A program made the translations under genes and the position numbers. From NCBI GenBank assembly GCA_040954595.2, contig CM082581.2, positions 3,162,001 to 3,226,000 of the forward strand: a stretch of DNA of 64,000 nucleotides, read 5' to 3'. Under the pieces are notes generated by a model. The model made no database searches. It was not told the DNA's origin and was given only the letters and a program-made list of their open reading frames with translations. Origin of the DNA: Balanoglossus misakiensis (Eukaryota; Hemichordata). The stretch's first letter is position 1, and the number at the start of each line of letters is the position of its first letter. Positions 23,401 to 32,800 of the stretch are shown piece by piece.

Positions 23401-24391
23401 ATTTTCATGATTAATACATCTATTGTATAAAGAGTGTTCCCTTTTCTTTTTTTATGTTTATGCTACTGTTAATTTCCAAAAAAGGACATGCATATGAAGA
23501 AAGTTGTGTTACGATCTTGCGTTTTTTAAAATATTATTTTCGTGATTTCACTATCCAACTTAGATTGGTCCATCTAAACTGCTTACTGATAGTCTATGTA
23601 AATATGCTTACTGATAGTTATACAATTATATCTCGTGGATGCCCGATTGCGACTGTATGTTGCAATTTGAACTAGTGATACGTTAAACGGGCGCTGAATC
23701 CCGGTAATTGACCTCAATACAAAAGTGTACACAAACTACGTAGTATGTGTTCTGTATTTATTTTGTCTTTGGCGATATAAGACAACAGTTTATGAATTTC
23801 ATTTTCTTGGTGCACACTACATTAAAGACACTCCAGTTGATTTTATATTCAATAGGTTGATGTAACGAAGTTCCGTAATTTTTTTTTCCTACAGCCCATG
23901 GGGTTGACATCAAGATTCTCACTACTCAACACAAATGCAGCTACTTTGATGAGAATAATTGGCAAAATGATGGTTGTAAGGTATACATATAATTTCTTCT
24001 TATTTTGCAAAAGTTCAAATGCTCCATGTACCTGCAAGTGACGAAACTAAAGAGAAGCGACAATTAATGTGATTTTAGGGGATACTGTGGATAAATGTGC
24101 AACTAAAACTACAAATGCAGAAGGTACTGCACCTAACGATTAATGACAATTGGAAATACTGTAAACAAAATATGTTCTGATGCACGTGGGGCGCTTTTCC
24201 TATTTAACTAACACTGAGAAGTAACCCACGTGTTTGATCTTGTTTCAATTGCAAAGGAACGCCCACTGCTGTGTCAATACGTATTTTTTCTGCTTGTTAT
24301 CTTGCAGGTGTCACCAAAATCCGACTTCAATTCTACCCTGTGTCTGTGTAATCACCTGACTGTTTTCATGGCAATGGTGGGAGTTGTTTAA
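10375..24391 (+). CDS. CTLD-GAIN-GPS protein, polycystin-1-like ectodomain, 13 exons
   Basis: Exons: 10375-10486, 10614-10875, 11340-11401, 14593-14860, 15380-15447, 16280-16350, 20555-20645, 21564-21898, 22205-22313, 22713-22837, 23157-23385, 23895-23980, 24308-24391. Every junction is GT-AG and every phase agrees, giving 1,902 nt (633 residues plus TAA). Order: N-terminal hydrophobic segment (about 16-35), CTLD1 (38-145), CTLD2 (146-257), linker, GAIN-like region (about 310-600), GPS (about 590-623). The GPS and preceding beta-rich region resemble polycystin-1-like proteins, several of which carry a CTLD; an adhesion-GPCR relative is the alternative. The frame stops ten residues after the expected HL/T cleavage point, so the usual transmembrane and PLAT parts are absent: secreted form, decayed gene, or missed 3' exons. 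Function beyond surface or matrix binding is unknown. Confidence 0.8.
10614..11401 (+). CDS. Exons 2-3: first C-type lectin-like domain
   Basis: Exon 2 (10614-10875) has the CTLD marks [20 protein letters not shown] and TGKCLQL. Exon 3 (11340-11401) is only 62 nt and supplies the C-terminal strand [11 protein letters not shown]...PLCEN. The phase 2 junction (AT|A) makes the Cys and Trp spacing correct. No EPN/QPD or WND sugar-binding signature is present, so calcium-dependent carbohydrate binding is not indicated. Exon 3's donor is the first copy of a 42-bp tandem repeat. Confidence 0.8.
11384..11677 (+). repeat. 42-bp minisatellite containing the exon 3 donor splice site, 7 copies
   Basis: Seven units of 42 bp, each with TTTATGTGAAAATGCAAGTA or a near match. 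The first overlaps the last 18 nt of exon 3. GTAAGT recurs at 11402, 11444, 11486, 11528, 11570 and 11612; the seventh unit has GAAAGT at 11654. A long open frame across the array is only a period effect (42 is a multiple of 3). Confidence 0.9.
12035..12076. repeat. Near-perfect palindrome in intron 3
   Basis: The inner 26 bp (12043-12068, centred on ACCGGT) form a perfect palindrome. After one T:T mismatch the symmetry resumes as GTTTAG and CTAAAC outside. It lies about 260 bp upstream of the small open frame at 12,336. Confidence 0.9.
12336..12635 (+). CDS. Small unrecognised protein with beta-prone segment and basic tail
   Basis: A 99-codon frame in intron 3 of the lectin/GPS gene. The N-half is Ser/Thr-rich ([11 protein letters not shown]). 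Residues 46-66 read [20 protein letters not shown], followed by Ser/Thr/Pro (TTQPPPPY), a basic cluster KRRRH and an acidic/serine tail ([11 protein letters not shown]). The middle-to-end pattern recurs in a degraded frame at 18,784-18,961. The KRRR run could be a nuclear localisation signal. No family recognised. It may be a last exon or a retrocopy fragment. Confidence 0.4.
   Translation: MSNTLASSSSEHVENRAISRVKYCSISSSTCQMEAATTGGILSDAVLYGGSFNIYVSNATSTGSSSMTTQPPPPYKRRRHAVRYDSPCSSENSQKMSRL
12985..13335 (+). mobile_element. CR1-like LINE 3' coding fragment
   Basis: Reads [24 protein letters not shown], then [16 protein letters not shown] and, after a frame change near 13,215, [20 protein letters not shown] and LKTHLF. 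This is the conserved C-terminal end of CR1-type reverse transcriptase proteins. The segment normally between AAARL and KIIHDLAP is deleted. Confidence 0.85.
13462..13915 (+). mobile_element. Ty3/gypsy integrase remnant
   Basis: Reads [20 protein letters not shown] and [18 protein letters not shown], then SNLPGRM and, in another frame, [19 protein letters not shown]. These match the end of the gypsy integrase catalytic core and its C-terminal domain (PRSY-V-T-x-x-G and RRNRRH). Frame changes and stops between the parts mean it is dead. It directly follows the CR1 fragment in the same intron. Confidence 0.85.
14593..15447 (+). CDS. Exons 4-5: second C-type lectin-like domain
   Basis: Exon 4 (14593-14860) has [17 protein letters not shown], the helix-2 Cys pair region, MWIDATI and AGSCIYV. 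Exon 5 (15380-15447) ends the domain with [11 protein letters not shown] and PLGLLCEDN. The split mirrors exons 2-3, so the two domains share an intron position, a sign of tandem domain duplication. As in CTLD1, no EPN/WND calcium-sugar signature is present. Confidence 0.8.
16280..20645 (+). CDS. Exons 6-7: linker of lectin/GPS gene
   Basis: Exon 6 (16280-16350) encodes [20 protein letters not shown] and exon 7 (20555-20645) [20 protein letters not shown]. Both look amphipathic-helical and join in phase. The 4.2-kb intron between them holds a TIR element at its very start, a CR1-like RT, a fold-back and a large microsatellite. I see no other exon candidate in it. Confidence 0.65.
16355..17146. 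mobile_element. GC-rich TIR element, copy B, with TAA target duplication
   Basis: Bounded by GGGACCGTTCAGTTTTTACG and its inverse, and flanked by TAA at 16352-16354 and 17147-17149. The 3-bp TAA/TTA duplication suggests a PIF/Harbinger-type target choice; this is inference, as no transposase is present. It is shorter than copy C, having fewer internal cassettes, and lies in reverse orientation. It begins five bases into intron 6. Confidence 0.9.
17360..18233 (+). mobile_element. CR1-like LINE reverse transcriptase, truncated
   Basis: A long frame reads [75 protein letters not shown] and [11 protein letters not shown]. After a frame change near 18,000 it continues [17 protein letters not shown], the catalytic YADD (near 18,090) and LNDSKTEV. 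This is CR1-clade RT with intact active-site motifs but a frameshift before YADD. The 3' side is cut at about 18,233, where fold-back sequence starts. Confidence 0.9.
18254..18437. repeat. Inverted repeat with arms of about 23 bp
   Basis: Arm ATTATATTATACCAGTATAT at 18254 pairs with ATATACTGGTATAATATAAT ending at 18437; the loop is about 135 bp. The preceding bases (GGCTGGGGGTGTTTTATTGC) resemble the GGCGGGGGTTATTGC module found in the fold-backs at 36.9-38.5 kb. Confidence 0.8.
18541..18961 (+). pseudogene. Degraded relative of the small protein at 12,336
   Basis: Two open pieces without a common frame. The first reads [20 protein letters not shown] and stops near 18,655. The second, with no start codon, reads [20 protein letters not shown], then [15 protein letters not shown] and a stop. 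The second aligns with the 12,336 product as G-I-(L/F)-S-x-A-x3-G-(G/C)-(S/T)-(F/I)-N, then Pro-rich, KRR and an acidic/Ser end. Family and function are unknown. Confidence 0.4.
18962..20255. other. Intron 6 DNA without recognised content
   Basis: No exon or transposon protein seen. A TTATATTATATTATAG tract near 19,200 echoes the AT module of the nearby fold-back. Confidence 0.4.
20256..20496. repeat. Compound (CATA)n/(CA)n microsatellite
   Basis: Roughly 130 bp of CATA, then about 65 bp of CA, then CATA again, ending about 60 bp before exon 7. The long Met/Tyr/Val/Cys frames on the minus strand are microsatellite artefacts. Confidence 0.95.
20646..20958 (-). CDS. Possible SUEL-lectin-like fragment on the minus strand
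   Basis: A minus-strand frame in intron 7 reads [18 protein letters not shown], then [19 protein letters not shown] and [11 protein letters not shown]. The spacing C-x3-E-N-N-x-T-L-x-C-P-x4-I-x-I-x-x-A resembles the start of galactose-binding (SUEL/rhamnose-binding) lectin domains. The following YGR motif is absent. The frame also runs antisense through exon 7, but that part looks like chance. Could be an old gene fragment; weak. Confidence 0.25.
21564..23385 (+). CDS. Exons 8-11: GAIN-like region of lectin/GPS gene
   Basis: Exon 8 (21564-21898) is helical ([36 protein letters not shown]), as in the helical subdomain A of GAIN folds. Exons 9 (22205-22313), 10 (22713-22837) and 11 (23157-23385) are beta-rich ([38 protein letters not shown]) and lead into the GPS. 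Phases are 0, 1, 0, 1 and fit. The layout matches the GAIN/GPS segment of polycystin-1-like proteins; the assignment rests on pattern and position, not on a database hit. Confidence 0.65.
23895..24391 (+). CDS. Exons 12-13: GPS autoproteolysis motif and stop
   Basis: Exon 12 (23895-23980) gives [15 protein letters not shown]. Exon 13 (24308-24391) gives [18 protein letters not shown], then VFMAMVGVV and TAA. All GPS marks are here: four Cys, the Tyr-Phe-Asp and Trp, Gly-Cys, C-x-C and the HL/T cleavage tripeptide. The residues after the cleavage point form a ten-residue hydrophobic stub and then stop. A donor-like GTGGGA inside the stub could allow splicing onward, but it is weak. Confidence 0.8.
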
Positions 24392-24522
24392 TCCGATAGG
24401 CGATACAACGTTTACCACAGGGGCGTCCGCTTGGTCAACAGAATTGACAAAATAAGCTTATGAGACGAGTTCCAAACAAATGATGTACCATTCAACATGT
24501 TTACATGTTTCTTTTAAATTTC
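24138..24522 (+). repeat. Duplicated segment holding the terminal exon, copy 1
   Basis: From about GATTAATGACA to CTTTTAAATTT this segment is nearly identical to 27,136-27,519. It contains the end of intron 12, exon 13 and its 3' flank. The copies differ by a few substitutions and a 2-nt indel. Confidence 0.9.
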
Positions 24523-27135
24523 TTTTAGACTTTATGAAGCAAGAAGTGTTCATATAGCCGTTTTGGCAATCGATTTTTGTTGATAATGCATTAACTGTGA
24601 ATAGAATTAACGTACAAATTGCTAAAGGTGCAAGAAACCTTTTGATGAGAATTTGATATGTAATTAAACAGAATTGCATTTTGTTAGGTTGTGTGTGATT
24701 GTTCTGTGATTGATTTTGTACATATAATGCGATGTAATTTATACATTTCTTTGAAAACTGTGTGGATAGATATATACATGTATACATGGATCAATATTTC
24801 TGTTTTGTTATGACCAGTATTTTCATAATTGTAATGACCCGTAATTCACTAGTCATTAATTGGTGGAGTTATACTATTCTGTAATTGAAATAGCTTTAGG
24901 TTTTAGAGAAAACAATATTTGACCAAAAAAGGCAAAATTGCTTCAAAATTATAAATATGCATATTTTTAACCATTTGAACAAAACAATGGTGACTCAGAT
25001 CACCAAATAACATGGCTACCAAATTTCAGAGCAATCTGACTAGCAGTTTTAGAGAAAAAGACTTTGACCAAAAATGGCAATAATTGCTCAAAATTACAAA
25101 AAAGCAACAATTTGAACAAAACTATGGTAACTCATAACACCTACATAAGCTTTATACTGAATTTAAAATAAGACGACAGAGAATTTCCAGAAAAGAAGAA
25201 TTTTTTCCAATAATGTGGAAAAAGACAAAACATGTCTGTAGGTCTTATAGTTATGTAGTAAGTCGCATTTATGTATATTAAAGGTACATGAGCTGCAACT
25301 GGATAACAAATTAAATTTTAAATAATCTCATTTATGATTTTAATTATGTCTATTAAATGATATTTCCTAATACTATACCAAGCTCAACACTTATTTCTGA
25401 CAAAATGGCCAAAAATTAAAGAAAAACGAAAATTCCTGCAATTTATAAAAAAATATAATGTCTCAGCGGTGTACATTTACTTCCATGAGCTCAAGTGGAT
25501 GAGATCAAGTTTTGTTTATGTAGTTACATAACCGGAAATGCAACATTTTCATTGTTTCTTGCATTTTCCCATGGTGGCGGCCACATTCGCTTGCGGCAAA
25601 ACTTTATAATTTATCTGGTTAAAACTTGCATATGCACTCATATTTAGGGTTTATAATGCTTGTGTATAGTTCACTAATGGTAGTACAGTTTGAAACAAAA
25701 ATTATGATAATTATTCCAAAAGTTGCAGCTTATGTGTCAAAGGTCACATGACATTCAGGCCAAAGGATTTAGTCTCAAAATGGTACCTGTGTACCAAAAA
25801 TAAGCTACCTAAGTGTATTTGTTAGCCTTGAATTAGGTATGCATATATTTTAATGAAGTCAGCAGAGGTCAAGGGGGTCCAAAACTTACCATGAAATTTT
25901 AGTCAGATACTGGTTCACATGCATCCAAAGCAGAACTTATAGCCATTTTTATTAGGCTATAATTAGATATGCAGAAAAACAACACGTGTCAAAGGGCACT
26001 GCCAAAATTGCCAAATTTTTGGAGGAAATTGCTGGCTATGTTTGTAACCATAAGGCCAAAAGTGGTGTTGGATTGTTGTACTTTAATTCATGCATGTTCT
26101 TTCAACCAAACTTGATTACTGCAATTCGTTACTGTTTGGTATCGTGGCCCTTACACGTCAATTTTAATTTATTATTTTGAAAGTTAAACTTTAATTTTTG
26201 ATAGACAATATCTTTTCCCAAAAAGTAAACTTTAATTTTGGTGGCGGCAACTAATTTTGATGGACAAAACTTTTTGATTATGACAGTAAAACCTTTAATT
26301 TTACTTATCACAAATTTTATTTTAGAGAACCAAATTTTATTTTTCGAAAGCAAATTTTATTTTTTCCAAGAATAATATTTTAATAAAGATTTATTTTGTC
26401 CAAAATAAAAAGTAACAACTTGAGATAAACTTATTCATACTACGTGGATTTTTTTTTTCAAAAAGAAATGTTTTAATTTTTAAAGAAAAAGTTTATTTTG
26501 TAAAATAACAAATTATTTTTCCCAGGTGAAAATATTTTACGGAGTTAAATTTTAATTTACATTTAAATAACCTTTAAACACTCGAGATAAAATTATCTGT
26601 ACTCGATGGAATTATTTAACTTTTTAAAACAAAATGTTTTTATTGCTTAAGAAAAAAAATATTTTCTAAAGTAACAAATTATTTTTCCCGGGTGAAAATT
26701 TTATTTTACAGGGGTAAATTTAATCTGTTTTCTAGTAACACAACTTATGGGGGCGCTCTTTCTAATGCTACTGACAAACTTTTGTTATGAGGGCGCAATT
26801 CAGGTTTCGGCGTGCGAATTCCTTTTACATGCATGACAAAATATATTTTCAGAAAGCAAATAATTTTTTCTTCGCGGCGGAAATGAAGCTATCCCACAAT
26901 TCCCGTACCTGAGAACGTTACAGGAGTACATAAATCCAACAAACAGATGAGACGGCTATCTATCCACAGTGCAATGTTTACGGCCCGGGCAGACAAATCC
27001 GGACAATTTCGCCGTAGACCTTTGAATGATGCTGTCGATCAAATCGAATACAAGATCTAGGGAAGTCGGGAGAAATCGGCCAGGTGCGAACTTTGCTCAT
27101 AGGATCGTTTAAATTAAAGTCCTTCAAATTAATTA
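24523..27135. other. AT-rich spacer between the two copies of the terminal exon
   Basis: No exon seen. From 26,180 to 26,740 it holds many related AAATTTTATTTT-like runs on one strand. Near 25,000 a CCAAAAATGGCAATAATTGC-like stretch recurs twice (24,922 and 25,071). Confidence 0.5.
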
Positions 27136-27519
27136 GATTAATGACACGTGGAAATACTGTAAACAAAATGTGTTCTGATGCACGTGGGGCGCTTTTCCTA
27201 TTTAACTAACACTGAGAAGTAACCCACGTGTTTGATCTTGTTTCAATTGCAAAGGAACGCCCACTGCTGTGTCAATACGTATTTTTCCTGCTTGTTATCT
27301 TGCAGGTGTCACCAAAATCCGACTTCAATTCTACCCTGTGTCTGTGTAATCACCTGACTGTTTTCATGGCATTGGTGGGAGTTGTTTAATCCGATAGGCG
27401 ATACCACGTTTACCACAGGGGCGTCCGTGGTCAACAGAATTGACAAAATAAGCTTATGAGACGAGTTTCAAACAAATGATGTACCATTTAACATGTTTAC
27501 ATGTTTCTTTTAAATTTGA
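27136..27519 (+). repeat. Duplicated segment holding a second terminal exon, copy 2
   Basis: Direct repeat of 24,138-24,522, same orientation. The acceptor TTGCAG, the exon frame (27306-27389) and the stop codon are all preserved; one codon changes Met to Leu (VFMALVGVV). Confidence 0.9.
27306..27389 (+). pseudogene. Second GPS terminal exon, possibly usable
   Basis: Encodes [18 protein letters not shown] plus the short tail and TAA, preceded by a good acceptor. It lacks its own exon 12 copy, so it is either a dead duplicate or an alternative last exon for the same gene; because the sequences are the same, either choice gives almost the same protein. Confidence 0.6.
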
Positions 27520-29110
27520 CGTGCGTGTACTGTTCTGAGCCGAGCACTGCTTCGTGTATACGGCGGATGTGGATTAGTACAGTGGCTTGCTGCGGTGATA
27601 TGCACAGTGAAGTGTCTGTCGTAGTGGGTGCTGCCGTAGTCCACTAACTTCGCATCCAGTATTGCCTTAAGTGTCCGTAGCTCCGCTCGGTTGCCGTGGC
27701 TTGTTTCGTTATATATAAGAACACGATTCTATTTGTTTGATCACTTTATGCGACAACAATAACGAAACAAGTACAGAGCAAGTACAGTTGGAAATGTGAG
27801 AGTGTCTTGCAATGCAACATGGTCGCGCATGCGCATTAACACAAGGATTGTCTATCTGCTGTGACGTATTGTTCTCTAACTTCATATCTGGCCCAGTTAT
27901 AATCAGTAAATGTGTCCACATCTACAAAACATATAAAATACCACCATTTAGAGTATTATTTTTGTCAAAATATTTTTCAAATAAACTATTTTTTCAATTT
28001 CAAATCACAAAGCACATCAGAGTGTTCATACATTCACTGCTTTATTCATCTAAGTGACCTTTGTCAGACCCAAGTAACACTTCTGTCTATTGAGCGAAAT
28101 CTAAAATTAAAAAGATATTGAGGAAATTCTGAAAACAGATTGGCAAGTTTGATATAAAACATATCTCACAAAATTTTATGAAAATTTTAGCTAGGTCAAA
28201 GTAATTGTAATAACCAGAAAAGAGAGTGAAAATCTCTAGCTGGTTTAGCGGGCTTTGTATGTTCCTTTATCCTTTCTTTACTACAACTGAATTAGACAAG
28301 GAAATACCGTGAGAATTTAACTTGACATAATGCACTTATGGTCTAAGAATGCTGATTAGAAAGAATTATGTGGAAATTGATATGCATCACTGAGCAGGCA
28401 TCTATGTAATGATAAACTTTAAACTAGCAAATAAAATTGAACATTTCATGGTAAGGTATCCAAGTTCGGTTAAACTATCATGCTTTTTTCTTGATTTGGT
28501 ATATTAGTTGGTATGCTGCAAGACAGATCGATGCTATCACATTCTGTCGTAAACTTTTCTTCATTTGGTTTGTTGGTTAAATTTCTGCATCCATACAATA
28601 TTAACATGCAACAGCCAGCAGGCTTAAAGCCCCGTGAGCTGCCGAATTTCACATATTTTTTGTCAATAAAAAGTTCAAATCTTTTCCCTAGCCTCTAAAA
28701 TCCTCACTTGTTCAAGTTGCAACACACAGCTTCGGTGATATGTTCATGTTATACATATCAGTAAACTTAGTTAGATCGATCAATCTATGTTAAAAAGTAA
28801 AACCTTGGTGCTTTAATGATAAACTTTAAACTAGCAAATTAGAATGACGAATGTCCTGGTATGGTATACAATTGCTGATAAACCGTCAACCTCTTTTCTT
28901 GATTTGGTTTGGTTTGGTGGATGGCATGCTGCAAGATAGTTCGAAGCTATCGCATGTTGTTATAAACTTCTGTTGATTTTGTCTGTTGGTTCAATCGCTC
29001 CAAGACTATCCGACGCTACCAAATTTTGTTATAAACTTTTCTTGACTTGGTTTGGTAGTAGAATAGGTGCATTACTGTCCAAAGCTACCACATTCTTCAA
29101 GCACACAGTA
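27520..29110. other. Intergenic DNA between convergent genes, with imperfect repeats
   Basis: No exon seen. Similar segments occur at about 28,490-28,590, 28,900-28,985 and 28,990-29,060, each with a CTTGATTTGGT-like start, a TGCTGCAAGA or CCAAGACTA part and GCTATCACATTCTG-like ends. Confidence 0.5.
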
Positions 29111-29814
29111 CTACACGTTAGAATCATCAGCACATTCTAGCACAGGTTCCTTCTTTGTTTCTTCAGACATAGGCTGAAAATGTAAGATGTATATATTTGA
29201 ATGAAGACATGACAGCAAACTTACTCTGATATATCTCCTCTTCAGCGAAAATTGAAAGAGAGAGTTACTTTCATTTGTATTAAATTACACCTCAACGCAC
29301 CAGTTATCAAGTTTAATACATGCTTGCAGGGAGAAATGATATTATAAGAATTCTTGTTTGCAGACCCATCACACTTATTGTGTGGTGCCACTGAGCTGGG
29401 TTCTGCTCACATTGACTTTAGTTCAGGCTACTCATTAATATTCATACTATTGAATATTCGCGTCTGTTGCAAGTCATATTGTATCAAAATGAGGCAAAAT
29501 ACTAGATTGAGTACACAACAGTGCCTACTAGCAGCCTTTGTTGCTAGATGTCTTACTTGAGTGCTGGTCGGGCCCCATCATCATCGACCAGAGTGAACGG
29601 AACCCTGACACAGAGCATTACAAAATGCTGATGTGTGACTTGGCTCAAACCCACACACCTGAGACAACCTCTCCAGCCTCCTCACCACCACTCAGCCAAT
29701 CGCTCACTCACCTGTTGACACACTTGATTTTCGAATGCGAGCGGCATTGGATCCAAATCCACACAGTCACTCTCTTCAGGTTTCTCAAATATTTCGTTCA
29801 CTTTACTTCTTGGT
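29111..29814 (-). CDS. Exons 13-14: cytoplasmic tail of the DSL ligand
   Basis: Exon 13 (29814-29712) encodes RPRSKVNEIFEKPEESDC and LDPMPLAFENQVCQQ; exon 14 (29173-29111) encodes PMSEETKKEPVLECADDSNV and TAG. The last four residues, D-S-N-V, fit a class I PDZ ligand (S/T-x-hydrophobic), as in the ATEV end of DLL1. Three lysines (K in SKVN, EKPE, and the TKK pair) could serve Mind-bomb type ubiquitination. Confidence 0.85.
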
Positions 29815-32800
29815 CTACATAGACATAACACCAAAAGAGTGTGAAGGTCAATGAAACAATTTGATAAAAACATGGCATATGCAGGAGATGCATTATCATC
29901 TGGTAATTGTTTATTTAAAATGTCAAACTCACACATGAAATGCTCTTTTACTAATCTAATGCGTTCCGAATGGGAGGGGGTCCTGGGTGCGGAGAGCTTA
30001 CTAGAGAAGCAAGCGTCAAAAAGATGAAGGTCAGCCAATAGCAAGTGATGGACTGGCAGATGTCCTACACCTTCCAGCAACGGCGCGATCTCTCCCATGT
30101 TGGCAACCACATGAGCAGTGGTAGGCAGAACCTTTCGAGATACAGGGGTACACCTGGGACAACAGAGGGCAAAACTACATGCTGATCATTATTGACGTGC
30201 ACAACCTGTTTGCCCGAATCATGACAATTAAAAAAACACCGGCGATGTCATTATTTCGGTGCTCAAAAGCTTCACTAGGCAGAGCGGCCTTAAACTCTCT
30301 TGCTTGTACACTTATCCACAAAGACATGCACAGATGCACACACACACACATACACATACACAAAGAAACAAACAAAGATTAATATTGGAGTTTAAAATAT
30401 CAGAAGCGACAGAAACTTATCAAGAAGACTAATGCCAACTGTTATTCTAATCTTTAATATCAACCGACATGACCTGAGCCAGTCTTACCTTGTTTTGTAA
30501 CTGATAAGAACAACCAGTGACACTATCGCGATGACTACTACAATTATTGCAACAGGTATGTACCAGTTATTGGACAGCCATGACTGAAAGAAATAATGTT
30601 CAGGCTATTTATACTGTTTCTTTTTGGGGCCGATGGGTCCCTATAGGAATCGTTAGACTTCGTCTTTCTGTTTTTATTTTTCTTCGTACCAATTCTTTTC
30701 TCGTCTAGATCTCAAGTTTAGCACAGTGGTCGGGGCCAATGGGAGGTCGTGAATGGAACCTGTAAACTTTAATAAGTCACATGACCTGGTGGAAAAAATG
30801 GATTTTGTAAAAAAAAACTTTAAAAGGCCTTTTCTTAAAAAAACAACAGGGAAAATCGAGTTCAAAGTGTGTGTGTGGCATGTTTGGTCTGTGCACTTTT
30901 GAGTTTGCCATTAAAATTTGTGGGATCACATGACCTTGACCTCAATATTGGATTTTCAAAAAATATTAAAAGTTCGACGATCTTCTTCTCGAGAATCAGC
31001 GACTACCGAGTTGTGGGATTAGGTGTGCGAGGTCAGTTATACAACTAATTCACAGCCAGCCTCTAGCAATATAGAAATCACACTAATTTGAAACTGTCAA
31101 ACTGTATGATATAATTATTAAAGTCTTGCTTAACTTCTTAAAACATCCAACTGTATGAGTTTCATTTACCTTCGGCCCGGAAAACGCTGCTTGCAGCTTT
31201 AATTTCATATGTTTTCTTGCAGATGTAATAAATAACTTTGAAAAAACCGTCTCTCTAAGATATTTATTTAGGGCACAAACCATGTGGCTTCATTGTCTTC
31301 TGTTATTTGCCGCCATGAGTAAACGCAAAGCGTATATGTTCAAAACATTTATCTCTGTGACATTTCTCTGTTCAAATGGTACTGTCGGCTCAAACTCGGT
31401 TATCTCTTAAACATTGTCGAACAACATAGCAAGATGCAAGTAGCTAATGTTTCACTTACAGCGGCATTATTGTTGTCTCCTCGATCAATCACTGGTTCAG
31501 CTTTCCCAAAGTGTATACTGTGATCTATAGCCATCTCTAATTCTCTGTGGTCCAAATAAGCTAGTGTTTCATCTATTTCATCTGCAGTTAAGTACTTGTC
31601 ATCACGTTTAGCAACAAAAGTAACCTTCGTCAGATCTCCACTGTAAGTCAATGACCATTATAATAATACATTTAGTATTCCAGTGAATTCGTATTTCCCA
31701 TCCCAACATTTATAAGCCAGAATTTCCTTAATGACAATGAACGCTAAGTGAACAATGATCTCAAACTAGTATCTCTTCAGATGTCACATCATATTTGTAA
31801 ATAACAAGTATTATTACCAAACTATGCCTCTTTAGATAAAATCATTTGTATATCGTCGACGAGTTCAAAGCATACCTTGTACCGGAAGCACTGTATGCTT
31901 CCATTTGTAAAACTTCGACTACTACTGTATCATCACTTCTCTTTTGGAACTTTTGGGGACGGCTTAAAACCACCCCCATATCCTCTTCAAACTTTTCTTT
32001 GTCAATGACACCAACTAACATCATTTCATATGCATATTTTATCAGATCTGCAAAATCAAGCATGTGTGAGAGGGAACATGCGAAACACCAAAAATAAATA
32101 GTAGAATCATTCACTTTGTTGACGTTATAAAACGCTTAGAATCATTTCACTAACAACAAACTGCATCAAACAACTTACTACTGATTCAGCATATGGATTC
32201 ACTGTGCATCATCAGACAGAAAATCCACGGCAATGTCTTGGACAGGGTCCTAAACACTCAACCCTCCGTTTGTGAGTCCGATACCCTCACCACTACGGTA
32301 TTCGTATGCTGTCGTCTTACACTGACCAACTCCCATAGAAGCTCCCGTTCAGCCTCCCGTTGCTGCCAGGCCAATCACATTGCACGTTACGTCGATCTTC
32401 ACTGAAGGATACATTTCGTTCTTTATTATGTGACTTTACTGGCTCAGTAAAGTAAGAGATTTTGAACGGGAGCTTCTTTGGGACTTGGATGTGGAGTGGG
32501 CGACGGCATAATACTGTACCGCAAAGTAAAAGACGTCGCTGTAGGTGGATGTAGAGTGGGCGACAGCATAATACTGTACCGCAAAGTAAAAGACGTCGCT
32601 GTACCCAACATCTGATTTTAATCAGATTTGGCAATATTATGACTAATAACACTTCAGAAACACTCACCATGCTGGCACGCCTCTCCGAAGTATCCGTAGT
32701 CACACTTGCATCTGTTAACATAAGAAATGTGAACAATTTAGCATTGCATGAGAGCTATCTCTTGATATAAAGTTGAGCAGGAAAGGCATTGTTGGTGTTG

